A DNA stretch of 64,000 bases from Apostichopus japonicus (Eukaryota; Echinodermata; Holothuroidea; Aspidochirotida; Stichopodidae), in the NCBI RefSeq assembly GCF_037975245.1, contig NC_092575.1:77001-141000 (forward strand). Direction: 5' to 3'. Shown here in pieces: positions 1-12,192 of the stretch. The position numbers were made by a program, and so were the translations under genes. Numbering within the stretch: the stretch's first letter is position 1; every line of letters begins with the position of its first letter. The notes beneath the pieces were generated by a model, which saw only the letters and a list, made by a program, of their open reading frames with translations, did not search any database and was not told where the DNA came from.

Positions 1-1279
1 TTGAACAGTGGAGTCGTCGTGGATACCACCCTCCCCTGGTGACACACAAATGAAATTTGCCTCGTTAAAAAAAGGAAGCAGGAAGATACACAACTCTTTG
101 ATTTATACCGACAAAGTAAGCAATTCTTCACTTGCTTAAAAAAATTAGTCAATATTTCGTGTCATTTCACTGTTTATATTATTTTAAAAACGTAGAAGTT
201 TTAGTTGGACTTGTTACGTATTTGTCTTAATTAAGCATATATACATATGCAACATTGTCAGCTGAATTTCTTTCTTTATATTACTCACTGACACAGGAGA
301 AATTCCGCTACGCTGTCTTCGTACTGTTCAGTTGCAAACTTGAGCAGACGCATATCATGCAGTACTTTGGAATTGTTTCTCTATTGTTGAAGTTACTCAA
401 GGTATTTGTCTGTTGCGACTTCAGTTGGACGGTCACGATGTCGGGCGTGACCGTTACATGCTCAACAATGCTTTTATGTAGCTCAATTGGTTACTTCGCG
501 TTCCCGCATCACAAGAGCGTTTATGCGGGGATTACTTAGTGTTCCTAAATGAAGATGTTTTTTTCCTGAATGTTGATCGTCTACTATGAATTCTGTCTAG
601 CGTTAATGTGAAACCAGGAGCTAATCCAGATATCATCCCGTAAGTTGATTTTATTACTAACATCGTATAAATATAACTCATATATGCATATTGCATTGAA
701 CAAAGGATAGTTTCTAGTGAACGAGACAGTTATAAGTCGGGTATTAATATAGACTGGCATATTTCTGTTACTATAAGTAACGTGTATTATTATTTCCTCA
801 AAGACATGCAGTTAAATACAAATCTTGTAAGAGGAGGTCATGTTGTCTCGGCAAAGTCTGGCATATATATAGGCTGTTTCTACTAATGTTGAAATGTTGT
901 GATCGGTTGTAATTTATTACACCGATACACGTGGATTATAATACAATTTTATCTGATGCATATATTTATAGTAAGTTATATATATTTTTTTGTTTATACG
1001 TTCTGAATAAACGTGATACAACACGTTTCGAATTTTGTGTTGTATTTGGCGACCACACCAGTATGACGTAAGTATACTTGTTCTGGTCAGATACCCTCCG
1101 TTGTTAGACATTATCTACACTTTCTCTGCCTTTAACTAAGACCATGTGTAGCATCTACTCCCTTTTTAAGGGGCTCGTGATACACAACTGACAATGATCA
1201 TATATACAGTCACAATCTCCATGCAATAGGACTGCAGGGGTTGAGAGTGGATCCGTTATGTAGTTGGTTTATGTACACA
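1..1279. other. Probable intron of the carboxypeptidase gene
   Basis: No exon with the expected next M14 motifs (asparagine-proline-aspartate-glycine or the arginine pair) could be found on the minus strand. The open frames are short and AT-rich. Confidence 0.4.
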
Positions 1280-1285
1280 GGTTCT

Positions 1286-2801
1286 TACGGAGTGCCAATT
1301 GTTTCAAAACTGAAATCGACATGTCCAAACTGAAATCAACATGTCCAAACTGAAATCAACAAGTCCAAACTGAAATCAACATGTCCAAACTGAAATCAAC
1401 ATGTCCAAACTGAAATCGACATGTTCAAAGTGAAACCAATATGTCGAAAGTGAAATCGGCATGTTCAAAGAGATATCGGCTTGTCCAAAAAGTGAAAGCG
1501 AAATGTCGAGATTACGGCGATGCTTGCTAGTTTCTACATCTCCTGTATAATCCATTCCGAGCTAGCCTGGCGGGCCATTTGTTTCGAATGTCCAACTCGA
1601 TAACAGCGTGTCCAAACATAAAGCGAGTTATCCAAACACGTCTGTTATCATGGTAATTTGCACCCGGGCCGCAAATATTTCTGCACGGCACGGACATACG
1701 TACCTAACATATATCATAGGGCCGAGCTCCATGTATATGAGTTAAGTTAGGCTGACTTGAGTATCCTTCTAGTACTGTGATGTACTGGCACTGGTTAGCC
1801 TTAGCCTCTATTCAAGTTAGGCTAGGCTACGTTTTCCAATTCTTACCATGGTAATTGGTATTGCATGGAGTTGGTAGGCTATTTTGATGAATCCATTTAG
1901 GCCCCCTATCTTACTTCTTATTCGTTAACCATTGACAACTATGCATAGATAACAACTGGAACATCTCATGCAGACGAAGTAATTTTTTTTTTGGTTATCA
2001 TACTCTGCATGCGATATACACACGTACGTATCTTGTATTATTTGTACAGGTGTAGGCTAATGGCAATGTTATTATTTGTTCTTTGTAACTTGCTAGCTAG
2101 CTAGCACAGCTAACCTACAGTAGCATTTGATTCCATAAGCGCGTATTAAAATCATTCGAAATAATGATCCAACGTATACTATTACTACTTGCTATCCAGT
2201 TGCTGGTTATATTATGAATCCAACCCGCTAGGAAGCCTACCTTATTGTACCGTGTAAAAATGAGATGCAACTTGAATGAGCCGGGCGCAAAATGCTATGA
2301 CAACTGGCAGCCATCCCTATAATATCTTATTTGGACATGCCGTTATCTCATTTGGACATATTGATGTCAGTTTCAAAACATTCGTGTTTTGAAACATTCG
2401 GCGCACCTGTAAAATCGCCAAGTGTATCAAAACAGAACTTGAAGCTAGCAGTGAACGTGGTGTCATTTTGAGTTATGCGTTCTTGATTTGGCTTTATTGA
2501 TTTCAGTTTAAATACGTCAATTTTATATTCGGTATATTGATACCAGTTTGGACATGATGATTTCAATTTCTGCAATAACACACATCAATGTCGACATACC
2601 GACATCAATATCAACATGTCGATTTCAGTGTGGTCATGTAGATTTCAGTTTGGACATGTCCATTTCAGTTTGGACATGTCCATTTCAGTGTCGAAATGTC
2701 GATTTCAGTTGGACATGTTAATTTCAGTTTGAACATGTCGATTTCCGTTTGGACATGTTGATTTCAGTTTGGACATGTTTTGAAACAATTGGCACTCCGT
2801 A
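1286..2801. mobile_element. TIR element with subterminal 20-bp arrays
   Basis: Ends in inverted repeats of about 25 bp (TACGGAGTGCCAATTG...), flanked by the 6-bp direct repeat GGTTCT (1280-1285 and 2802-2807). Just inside each end is an array of a 20-bp unit (TGAAATCAACATGTCCAAAC), in mirror orientation: about 1310-1480 on the left, about 2600-2780 on the right. No transposase. It sits in the intron after the HAREW exon. Confidence 0.7.
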
Positions 2802-2876
2802 GGTTCTATCTTGGTTAAAACCTATTATCTAAACTTCATTCATAAACTTATTTCATAATTATGTGCTGTTACTTAC

Positions 2877-2987
2877 ATATCTGATGATGCTAATAACAGT
2901 GGCTGGTGAAAGCCATTCGCGGGCGTGAATGCCTCCTTGGTAATAAACACCTTTCTTTGGGGATCCGTCTGATTTTGGTTTACCAAT
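2877..2987 (-). CDS. Carboxypeptidase exon 5: zinc motif HAREW
   Basis: 37 codons in phase 0 between acceptor CACCAACAG and donor GTAAGT. It encodes IGKPKSDGSPKKGVYYQGG followed by I-HAREW-LSPATVISIIRY. His and Glu of HxxE are the first two zinc ligands of M14 enzymes. The TIR element at 1286-2801 lies about 75 bp downstream in the next intron. Confidence 0.92.
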
Positions 2988-5900
2988 CTGTTGGTGAAAG
3001 CACCTGACTGTTTTTAAAATTAAATATTTACATTTATATTTATTAGCTATACCAATGATAGGTTCAATGGTAGTATATGTGGGTTGTATGTGGTATTGCT
3101 AGGATAGGTAACATGGTATGTAATATAGAATATATACGGTGAATCCTATTAGGAGAGAGTTGATATGGCATTGACATAGTATATCGTATACTAGCATGGG
3201 TGTGATACATCTTAAAGCATAGATATGGAACTTGTAATTTAATCATACATATGGTAGTTGTATTTTAGAGAAGGTTATGTTTGTAGCGTAGTAAGGTAAT
3301 GATAACGAATATAAATGAAATGGTAGCAAAGAGAAGGTAGTCATGGTAGCGTAGAGAAGGTAGTCATTGTAGCACAGGGAAGGTAGTCATGGTAGCATAG
3401 AGAAGGTAACATGGTAGCATATAGAGAAGGTAGTCATGATAAAATAGAGAAGGTAGTCATGGTAGCATAGATAAGTTAGTCATGGTAGCATAGAGAAGGT
3501 AGTCATTATAAAATAGAGAAGGAAGTCATGGTAGCGTAGAGAAGGTAGTCATGGTAGCATGGAGAAGGTAGTCATGGTAGCATAGATAAGGTAGTCATTA
3601 TAAAATAGAGAAGGAAGTCATGGTAGCGTAGAGAAGGTAGTTACGGTAGCATAGAGAAGTTAGTCATGGTAGCATAGATAAGTTAGTCATTATAAAATAG
3701 AGAAGGTAGTCATTATAAAATAGAGAAGGAAGTCATGGTAGCATAGATAAGTTAGTCATGGTAGCATAGAGAAGGTAGTCATGGTAGCATAGATAAGTTA
3801 GTCATGGTAGCATATAGAAGGTAGTCATTATAAAATAGAGAAGGAAGTCATGGTAGCGTAGATTAGGTAGTTACGGTAGCATAGAGAAGGTAGTCATGGT
3901 AAAATAGGGAAGGTAGTCATGGTAGCAGAGAGAAGGTAGTCATGGTAGCATAGAGAAGTTAGTCATGGTAGCATAGAGAAGTTAGTCATTATAAAATAGA
4001 GAAGGAAGTCATGGTAGCATAGAGAAGGTAGTTATGGTAGCATAGAGAAAGTACCGGTAGTCATGGTAGCATAGAGAAGGTAGTCATGGTAGCGTAGAGA
4101 AGGTAATTATGGTAGCATAGAGAAAGTAGTCATGGTAGCATAGAGAAGGTAGTTATGGTAGCATAGAGAAGGTAGTCATGGTAGCATAGAGAAGGTAGTC
4201 ATGGTAAAATAGAGAAGTTAGTCTCATTTAGCATAGAGAAGCAGGTTGCCGTTATAGATGATTTAAACAACCTTCATTAGCGCAATGGCGCGCCCTTCGT
4301 AACTGAAAGCCACATCTTGTACTTCAATGAGATCAGAATGTTCCATTGCGAAGTCGTAAACCCAGTCTCGAATCTATTGAATGAAAGTACCAATAAAGTT
4401 ATAACCTCGTAAATAGCAGTAAATACATTAACAACCATATCGGGAAACAAGACATCGGGCGATTTGGCCACAGAAAGAAACATTCAGTTCCGAGAGAAAA
4501 CCGGAGCACATACATCTTTATTTTAGAGTAGTATGGTACAGATTAAATAGTAACACAAATAGTAATAACATTATACAAAAGTAAACAGGAGAGGGACCCT
4601 CTAAAGACATTTCATGCATGTGTTTAGCAAACGAAATATTTAGTCGCAATCGGCCCAGATATAGATGTATCCTATATGTCCAAATGTTGAACTAAAAGGA
4701 GAGAAATTCAACGGTATTGTGGCTCGGGAGGTCCAGGTTGACTGATACGATAACTACCTACAGAAAATTAATATTAAAAACGACCTTGAAAATATCAAAG
4801 CTTTAATTAAGTCAATAGAGTTTAAGAATAAAACTCACCTCCTGGTAACTGTGAAATACATCATAGTTAAAGTCAGCTGTACTCGAAATCGCTAACTCTC
4901 TTTTCTGAACTTGGGAGTCGAGAAGTTCTTGAACATCTTCAATTCCCACTCGAAAACTTAGACCATTAGCATTCAAAAACTCTTCGATGTCACTAACAAG
5001 AACTGACGGTACCATTATATCCCATGTTCTATCCAGACTTCTCGTCGCCTGCCAGAAATCAACCTATGACAGACCACATCAAAATATTATTTGATATGAA
5101 AAGGAAATAAAATTGACGATTAGTGATGTTTGATTATGAGGCAGTCATTTATTACAATCAACAGTATCCTGACTATAATTGTACAAACGTTATCTAGAAA
5201 GGTCTATAAAACCGAAATGTTGAAAAACCTCATCACGGTGCTTCAAATTTAAGATACCACGCACACACAAAAACATCACACGGAACTGAAGTTTAGTACG
5301 TCAAAGTTATACAAATCTGCAAAGTAGAATGACAAATAATGTAAATTTCAGAATCGTATAAGCTTAGTTTGTGAGAAATGAGGCCATAGTAATGAGCAAC
5401 ATACCAAATGTTTAAAATCTCTCTCAAAATCGTTCAGAATCTCCAAGTCGACAGCATTGGTTGGGGTAATCCGAATTGTTTTGTACCTGCAGGGATTGAC
5501 ACAATAAAATTGTTGCGTTCAGTGATAAACCTGCATGGTATATCGCAGTTTTGTTAACTTTATTCACAGAAGGACGGGAACAAGATTGCTATGTCTGACA
5601 CTGAGAACAGGTCGAAGAGTTAACACAGTATTGTGGGAATATGGGGTGATTATAATACCCTCATAACGTAAATGCATTACTAAAGCCACGCAATTGTATG
5701 CTTTATTTGTAATGTTGGTTTTTGCGTTGTAACTATAAAGTGTCATTATTACGGCACTAAATTATTCTATGTTTTTTACTGATCCATGCAAAGATTTAAT
5801 ATAGCGCCTCCATCGCTATGATATATATATCGCGGCCCCATGCGTCTATATTCAACGAGAACGCATATAATAGAAATTCAGCGACTCGTAGTACCGTAAC

Positions 5901-8055
5901 CCATGCATGCAAATAAGTTGTTTTGAGTGTGTAATGTTCGGAAGCATATACAGCCATCATACACATCGTAATTAAATAATTATATGTGTCATTATTTCTA
6001 TAACACGAAGCAAACATTAACCATATCAGATCATTACGTTTACAACGAAACAGTAGAAAATAACCTCAAAAAGTATATCAATAAATAGAACAACATTAAT
6101 GTTTGCTTTCAATGGTGTTTATTTAGAAATGTAAATCCACGTTGTCAATGTATACGCATTTTTCTAATGATAGTGGCGTTCTAAATGGACAACCTTACGT
6201 GCCAAAATCTTTTCAACGCAAGCTTGGCTTTTATTTTCTGCAGCCGCACTTTGAACAAAATTTCAGAGCATGTTATAGGCACCATATATATACATAGTCT
6301 GTATATTTGTTTTGGTGTCAAGTTTATTACATTCTCGATTGAATGAGGTGTTGGCGGAATAAGATTTCAATGTTCTGTGTTCCTAGATCCTTAATTAGTA
6401 TTGTATCAAGGCCTCCTCATTCCATAACAACTCCCTTATACGACTTTACAACAGTTAACCCTGGTCCTTGGTAACTTGTCACACCCACACTCCCAAGTGT
6501 GCACAATTCAAGCAGTCTTTTCCTGAGCACTAGTGCACGACATCTACGTGTCCAGGGGCCGGTGATGGGGTGGGGGGGGGCTTTTTATTCGATGCAGCCC
6601 CAAACCGGCCCTTGTAGCTATATGAATTATATTAACTATTTTATCATTACCTATCTTGTGGCAAACTCCTTTTTTCTGGCACATGTAGCCTACTTATTGT
6701 AGCAAACTCAATGGTTGTTACCTCAGCCAGTGAGTTTTCTACAATAAGTAGGCTACATCATGGAGGTAAAACCTCCATGGCTACATGTACCAGAAAACTC
6801 ATCGACGTCGACATAGTAAGAAAACCTAGAACAGTGACGCAATACAAAACATGTGCAGCGGGGTGTGTGTGATATGGGTGGTGTGTGTTGCAAATAACAT
6901 GAAGAGTAAATCTCTTAAAGGGGCACAAACCCAATTACCATTACCCAGTTTAGCTTATTGTATGTGTGTATGTATGTGTGTATGTATGTATTTGTGCAGG
7001 GGCGGCGATTTGTTTCAAATATCGGGGGGACATTTGCTTGGATGCAGGCGAATTACTAGCGCCACCATTAGTTGGCGCGCAACGTACAAGAAAATTTTTG
7101 GTTTTGATAGCCCCCCAGATCACCGGAAATGGCACTTCTCGGGCTTGAAAATGACCAACCAGATGTACACTTTTGCCTGAGAACCAAGTATTTCCAAATA
7201 GTTTTTTTTTTCCCCATCCATAACCTTTTTGAAGATTGTCACCAGTCACATATCATGTTGGACCTCATTGCATCTCCTGTGGATCATTGCTTTTGTAGGT
7301 AATACACGTAACGCCCCACAATACCCGTCAGCCCCACTTTTCAAGGTTGCCCGTTATTTGTTCAGAATTTGAATAAATTCACTTCAAAACATATCCATAA
7401 TGTTGCACAAAATTTCATCTATGGACCACCAATATAGAAAAAAAACCTTCAACCCCTAACAGACCGGTCAAAACTGCACGAGTAGAGGGAAGTGTGATGA
7501 AGAATGCGTTGGTCAAGGAATTTCGAAAATTCAGACATAGTTAATTTATTGGTGTACAAATATTAAAACATCTTATAACGGCTACTATAAAACTTCGATA
7601 TAAAAAAAAATATGCTCGAGGGGGGCGATCTCCACCCTTCGCCCCCCCCCCTTGGCTACGCCCCTGCGGTTAGAAATCTTGTAGGAAACAGGCCAAATGG
7701 AAACCCAGTGAACCCATATCGATGTGGATCATTATGATTGTATACGTACTTACACTCATACACAAGCGATGTACAGACATTATGATAATAATCATGAGTG
7801 ACAACATGCTATACGGTCACAGGTCACAGAAACGACCACGAAGAGTCACTTACCTCATGCAGCATGTGTTGGATGAAGTTTTAGCCACCGCCAAATATGA
7901 TTTGGATAACTAATCTCACGCATTATTTTCTATTGATAGCAACAACAAAAATTATGCCACCAAATCTTGGTATTAGATATTAGAAACTACCGTATATCCC
8001 CACCTAAAATATTAGGGGGGCTGTCCCCCGTCCTCCCCCCCCCCATGATCGCCGC

Positions 8056-8141
<86 letters not shown>

Positions 8142-11100
8142 CTATTCATTTCGAAAGAAAAGTAACAACTACTTTCGATCATATATAGTAACAAATTGTG
8201 ACACAGTTAGACAGGCGCCTTGCGAGGAATTTGCCAAGGGAGGGGCGAAGCTTGTAGGCAAACTATCTAAGCGTATAGCGCCACCATAAGTTGGTGCGAA
8301 GCGCAAAAGAAAATTTTGGCCGAAAATGCCTCCCAGATCGCTGGAAATGGCACTTCCCAGGCCTTGTAAGTTGCATCTAAGCATTTTCTATTTTGAAATT
8401 ACTAGCGATATCATAAAAATAAAAAAAAATATGCTAAAAGAAAACTATGCCACCAAATATTGGGGGGGGGGGATATTAGATATTATATCCCCCACCTAAA
8501 ATATTTGGGGACATGTCTCCCCGTCCCCCCCCCCCCATGATCGCCGCTAAAGTATTTGTGTATGTATGTATGGGGGTGTGTATGTATGTGTGTATATATG
8601 GGTGTATTTATGTATGTATTTAAATCCTCCTGCAAGCAGGAACTCGCGAACAACCCATCATTGGCTTATAAAAGCCTCAAGCTCTTAGATTCATATTTAA
8701 CCTCCATGATTATGAATTGTCAAATGTCAACAACTCTGTAAAAAACCGTGCTGATGTTATCATGGCCCGTGGGAATGTGAGCAATGAGTATTTTTAATCT
8801 ACCTTACCCCTACTATATTTCTAAAATGGGCTTTAACATGATAATTTCAGTATAACAGTTGCATTGGGGTGGCGTTGGGGTGGGGTGGGTGGGGAGACCA
8901 ATGAGTCGAAACATTGTTTGTAAGGCGGAGGCATATTATTCTAGCTTCATGTAGAATATTATTACTTTGGCAAAGTAATAGTATTGCCAAAAGCTGGAAT
9001 AATATGCCTCCGCCTTACAATCAGTAAAAATAAACCAACTGTGTCATCTTGGACAGGCTATACGTTCCTTGATGACTTCATACATCAGATAAGGGTTAGT
9101 AACAGCTCTTATCTTAACTTTACTCCACACCAGCTGTTCCTTCCGCACGCCAAGGTGTATCGTATATTTGTTTGCTTCCCAACAGGTGTGGACATTGACA
9201 TCAGCACGTGTATACAAATCGAAGCTTTTTAAAAAATATGGGAGGATATTTTAACTGTTGAGTCAAGTCAGCAGTGTAGTCAAGAACTAAACGATTAGTC
9301 AAGTCAGCAGTGTGTTTGGAGTAAGGGATTGGCCCTGTTCATGTCATCTTATTATAAAAGTGATTAATCTGCTCCAATTATTAGGGTCCTATAGAGATCA
9401 AAGAACAGTACTTACATCACTATGGAAACATTCACATTAGAATCATTTTCTTCTACGATAATAACGAATCGACGTTCTGTCATACAAGTATATAGTTAGT
9501 AAGCAAATTATCACCATAACGAGAAAAGACATACAAAGCAATATAACAGGTCACTGTTACACCAAAGACTGAATCCATATTCCATCATTTCAGGGCTTTC
9601 ATCTTTAATGCTTCCCTTCGCTCATCACAAAATTGGCAACGGGGAGGGGCGGAGGGGAGGGGAGAGGAGGGGAGAAGGGGAGGAGGGGGATTTCCGACCC
9701 TCACCTACGACTTTTGTTGCATGAAAGTTCTACTTCGGCATGTCTGTAAATTAGGATTTGAAAGCTTTACGTCATTCGCAGATAGGCCATTGTACCATAG
9801 TTATCAATTATCTTTTAACCAATCGGTTAGCAAATCGAGGCTACCAGCTTTGGTATACGTAGTGCAGTTTGTAGAGACATTTTACCTAGTTTGAAGTGAA
9901 TAAATCTGAATGAAAGGTTGTGCGTAGACTGGTTATAGTTGTAACGGAAATGTACCAATTGTGAAGCCTTGGCTGACTTGAAGTCAATATCTATGGGTCG
10001 GCCATATGGTACAAACTGCAATATATATTGGAGGATTAAATTGAATGTTTACCCGTGTTAAAGCGAATACGTACCCGTATATATTTCATAACCAAAGACA
10101 AGGAGTTTATATATGAACGTGATAAATGAAAGATATCTTCGTATTAAATCGCATACATACGCGTATTCATTCTGATATATCCAGGCTAGTATTTAATCGC
10201 ATACATACGCGTATTCATTCTGATATACTCAGGCTCGTATAAATCGAATACATACGCCTATTCATTCTGATATACTCAGGCTAGTATTAAATCGCATACA
10301 CACGCGTATTCATTCTGATAAATCCAGGCTATAGTATTAAATCGCATAGGCGGAGTGTATAGCCTAGTGGTTAACGCCGGCGTCTCCCAGTCATGAGATC
10401 CCCGGTTCGATTCCCCGCCAACAGCAATGTGTGTCGTCTGGCAAGGGTGTTGTTCAATAACGATTTCCCGACATGGACGTTAAATGAATGTGTGCCGAGA
10501 GATTGGCTTCGGTCAGCTTGCGAGTCTACAAGCCTCCATGGCTTCTTTCGCGAGTTCCTGCTTGCGGGAAGATCACATATACATACATACATACATACAA
10601 GCATACATACGCGTATTCATTCTAATATATCCAGGCTAGTATTAAATCGAATACATACGCGTATCATTCTGATATATCCAGGCTAGTATTAAATCGCATA
10701 CATACGCGTATCATTCTGATATATCCAGGCTAGTATTAAATCGCATACATACGCGTATCATTCTGATATATCCAGGCTAGTATTAAATCACATACATACG
10801 CGTATCATTCTGATATATCCAGGCTAGTATTAAATCGAATACATACGCGTATCATTCTGATATATCCAGGCTAGTATTAAATCGAATACACACGCGTATT
10901 CATTCTGATATATCCAGGCTAGTATTAAATCGCATACACACGCGTATTCATTCTAATATATCCAGGCTAGTATTAAATCGCATACATACGCATACGCATA
11001 CTGAAATATCCAGAATCGAATACATAAAACTCAGCCAGGGAAGATTTTACCATTGCTACGGTACGGGTGTACAACCAATTTTCAACCTCACACAAAATAT

Positions 11101-12192
11101 CAATAGTACTTATTAACACAACCTTGCAAGGGCAACACCCCCTTCTTTATGAAATCCTTCATTCGCCTGTGACCCTTTAGTAAAAGTTACATAAATCAGT
11201 CGGGGAGGGAAGATTTGGAATTGGACCCCAATTAAATAGCTCAAATGCATGTAGACATGGTTGTATATAGTAGTAAGGATTGCTGCACCAGGGCTTCTTG
11301 TACTTGTAATGAACAGACTGACAATCACTAAACTATCAACTTATATTTTAATCTGGAAAACACTTTAGGAAGGCCGCTGAGATGGTGACAGTGTACTCAA
11401 AGGTATAGACTGACACACAACAGTAACAATAATTCTGTAACTTTACCCCAATTCCTCTAGGTGCCAGAATCGAAACTCGCCAATTAAAACCGTGATTGGA
11501 ATAAAAACCATGATTGGAATAATAACAAGAACACCAGGCACAAACTGTACGAATTGATTGATCCCCTTTGCCCCACTATGCCTCTTCCCCGTCAATTAAT
11601 CTTGCTACTTTCAGCACTAAAAAGTCCCCACCTGGACTAGTTCTTTTCACCAATAAAGTAGAATTTAAAAAGTCCCCACCTGGACTAGTTCTTTTCACCA
11701 ATAAAGTAGAATTTAAAAAGTCCCCACCTGGACTAGTTCTTTTCACCAATAAAGTAGAATTTAAAAAGTCCCCACCTGGACTAGTTCTTTTCACCAATAA
11801 AGTAGAATTTTTGGGCGTCACTAATCCTGGGTTTAGGACCAATATTTTGGGGATTGAAGACCTCTTGTTGTATGCAGATATTTATACGCTTATATATTCG
11901 AATTAACATGCACGAGGATGTATTCGCTTTAAAAGAAGGGCTTATTCTCTTTTCGTGGGATATACAGTAGGAAGTTTACGGTCACCTCGATTAAACATAA
12001 TGGAACATATATTTACACGAAAATATTTTTTTTAAACATTGTCAATCCTATCACTGCCTTCCCCTTCCACCCCCCCCCCCTCCACCTCCCTCGCCGTTAG
12101 ACTTTGTATGAAGCCAAGAAATAGACTCACCCGGAGTAATCCCGAGCCAGACCAACGGTCAAGAGCATACCAAGGATTATAAGAAGCTTCAT
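2877..12192 (-). CDS. M14A pro-carboxypeptidase (CPA/CPB-like), 5 exons, 3' end missing
   Basis: Secreted zinc metallocarboxypeptidase precursor, which trims C-terminal residues from peptides after removal of its activation propeptide. The model joins exons 12131-12192, 5405-5486, 4839-5063, 4272-4373 and 2877-2987. All splice phases agree, giving 194 codons. In order: a signal peptide (MKLLIILGMLLTVGLA), the M14 propeptide (YKTIRITPTN, then VDFWQAT, SDIEEFL and GIEDVQELLDSQ, all as in vertebrate CPA propeptides), the start of the mature domain (IRDWVYDFAMEHSDL, SYEGRAIALMK), and HAREW with zinc ligands His and Glu. A complete enzyme has about 400-430 residues, so roughly the last half (third zinc ligand, substrate pocket, catalytic Glu) is missing; I found no such exon down to base 1. 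The A/B specificity residue therefore cannot be read. The introns hold a TIR element, a 23-bp array, a SINE and transposons. The family call is firm; the subtype is unknown. Confidence 0.88.
3290..4245. repeat. 23-bp minisatellite
   Basis: About 40 degenerate copies of ATGGTAGCATAGAGAAGGTAG plus TC, with variants carrying TATAAAATAGAG. It fills most of the intron between carboxypeptidase exons 4 and 5. Confidence 0.85.
4272..4373 (-). CDS. Carboxypeptidase exon 4: start of mature domain
   Basis: 34 codons in phase 0 between acceptor TTCAATAG and donor GTTGTT. It reads IRDWVYDFAMEHSDLIEV...SYEGRAIALMK, the N-terminal helix and strand of the mature enzyme. The donor is weak (GTTGTT), but the downstream exon keeps the frame. 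It ends about 30 bp from the 23-bp array that fills the next intron. Confidence 0.85.
4839..5063 (-). CDS. Carboxypeptidase exon 3: main part of propeptide
   Basis: 75 codons in phase 0 between a TAG acceptor and the donor GTGAGT. It begins VDFWQATRSLDRTWDIMVP, continues with the GIEDVQELLDSQ segment typical of M14A propeptides, and ends FNYDVFHSYQE at the propeptide/mature-domain junction. The Met at 5015 that starts the simple open frame is internal. Confidence 0.9.
5405..5486 (-). CDS. Carboxypeptidase exon 2: first part of propeptide
   Basis: Acceptor CCCTGCAG, 82 nt, donor GTATGT. It encodes YKTIRITPTNAVDLEIL and ends in FKHL, which joins in phase 0 to VDFW of the next exon. The pattern matches the first propeptide strand and helix of CPA/CPB. 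Too short to show as a standalone open frame. Confidence 0.85.
6674..6810. repeat. Nested inverted repeats
   Basis: GTAGCCTACTTATTGTAG is followed by its complement CTACAATAAGTAGGCTAC, then the perfect hairpin CATGGAGGTAAAACCTCCATG, then a second inverted copy of the outer flank (GGCTACATGTACCAGAAAACTC). Possibly remains of a foldback element. Confidence 0.6.
6997..8552. mobile_element. Non-autonomous DNA transposon, 8-bp TSD, compound
   Basis: Starts CAGGGGCGGCGAT and ends ATCGCCGCTAAAG, between direct repeats TATTTGTG (6989-6996 and 8553-8560). Two diverged direct copies of the same inner unit (near 7060 and 8276) share GCGCCACCAT-AGTTGG. It contains a (TA)n tract and C- and G-homopolymers. 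The right end is decayed. Confidence 0.5.
8057..8148. repeat. (TA)n microsatellite
   Basis: About 45 TA dinucleotides with one TATG interruption. Open frames of alternating Ile/Tyr here are artefacts. Confidence 0.95.
8600..8745 (-). mobile_element. 5'-truncated SINE, family 1
   Basis: Shares the body and tail of the tRNA-derived SINE at 17556-17789 (TCCTGCAAGCAGGAACTCGC, ATTCATATTTAAC, ATGAATTGTC) but lacks the tRNA-like head. The tail is at the left, next to a GTAT-rich tract. Confidence 0.7.
8919..9019. repeat. Long hairpin, 29-bp arms
   Basis: Arms 8919-8947 and 8991-9019 pair with one mismatch (28 of 29). The 43-nt loop contains a smaller stem (ATTACTTTG/CAAAGTAAT). It could be a precursor-miRNA-like fold or a miniature foldback element. 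Confidence 0.65.
10140..11010. repeat. 48-bp tandem array interrupted by a SINE
   Basis: Units of the type TAAATCGCATACATACGCGT...ATTCTGATATATCCAGGCTAG, about 12 copies on the two sides of the SINE at 10348-10600. Some units lack one T in the ATTCATTC stretch, defining two subtypes. Confidence 0.85.
10348..10600 (+). mobile_element. tRNA-derived SINE, family 1
   Basis: Head with pol III box A TAGCCTAGTGG (10360-10370) and box B GGTTCGATTCC (10404-10414). Then a body shared with the copies at 28130 and 17556, a 3' end TGCTTGCGGGAAGATCACAT, and an (ATAC)n tail. It is nested in the 48-bp array. Confidence 0.85.
11612..11812. repeat. 48-bp repeat, four near-identical copies
   Basis: Unit AAAAGTCCCCACCTGGACTA...CAATAAAGTAGAATTT. 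Because 48 is a multiple of 3, both strands stay open (plus strand repeats KKSPPGLVLFTNKVEF). No sign that it is coding. Confidence 0.9.
12131..12192 (-). CDS. Carboxypeptidase exon 1: signal peptide
   Basis: Start codon at 12190-12192. It encodes a basic residue, a hydrophobic core (LLIILGMLLTVGLA) and RDYS, then two bases of a Gly codon before the donor GTGAGT. The phase matches the single leading base of the exon ending at 5486, giving S-G-Y-K. A longer open frame here (12032-12271) reads through the donor in another frame and is a shadow. The link across a 6.6-kb intron is inferred from phase, signal peptide and promoter. Confidence 0.75.

Noticed and set aside
10348-10420. tRNA gene (boxes A and B)
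   Set aside because: The tRNA-like part continues into a shared body and tail present elsewhere, so it is a SINE head, not a tRNA gene.
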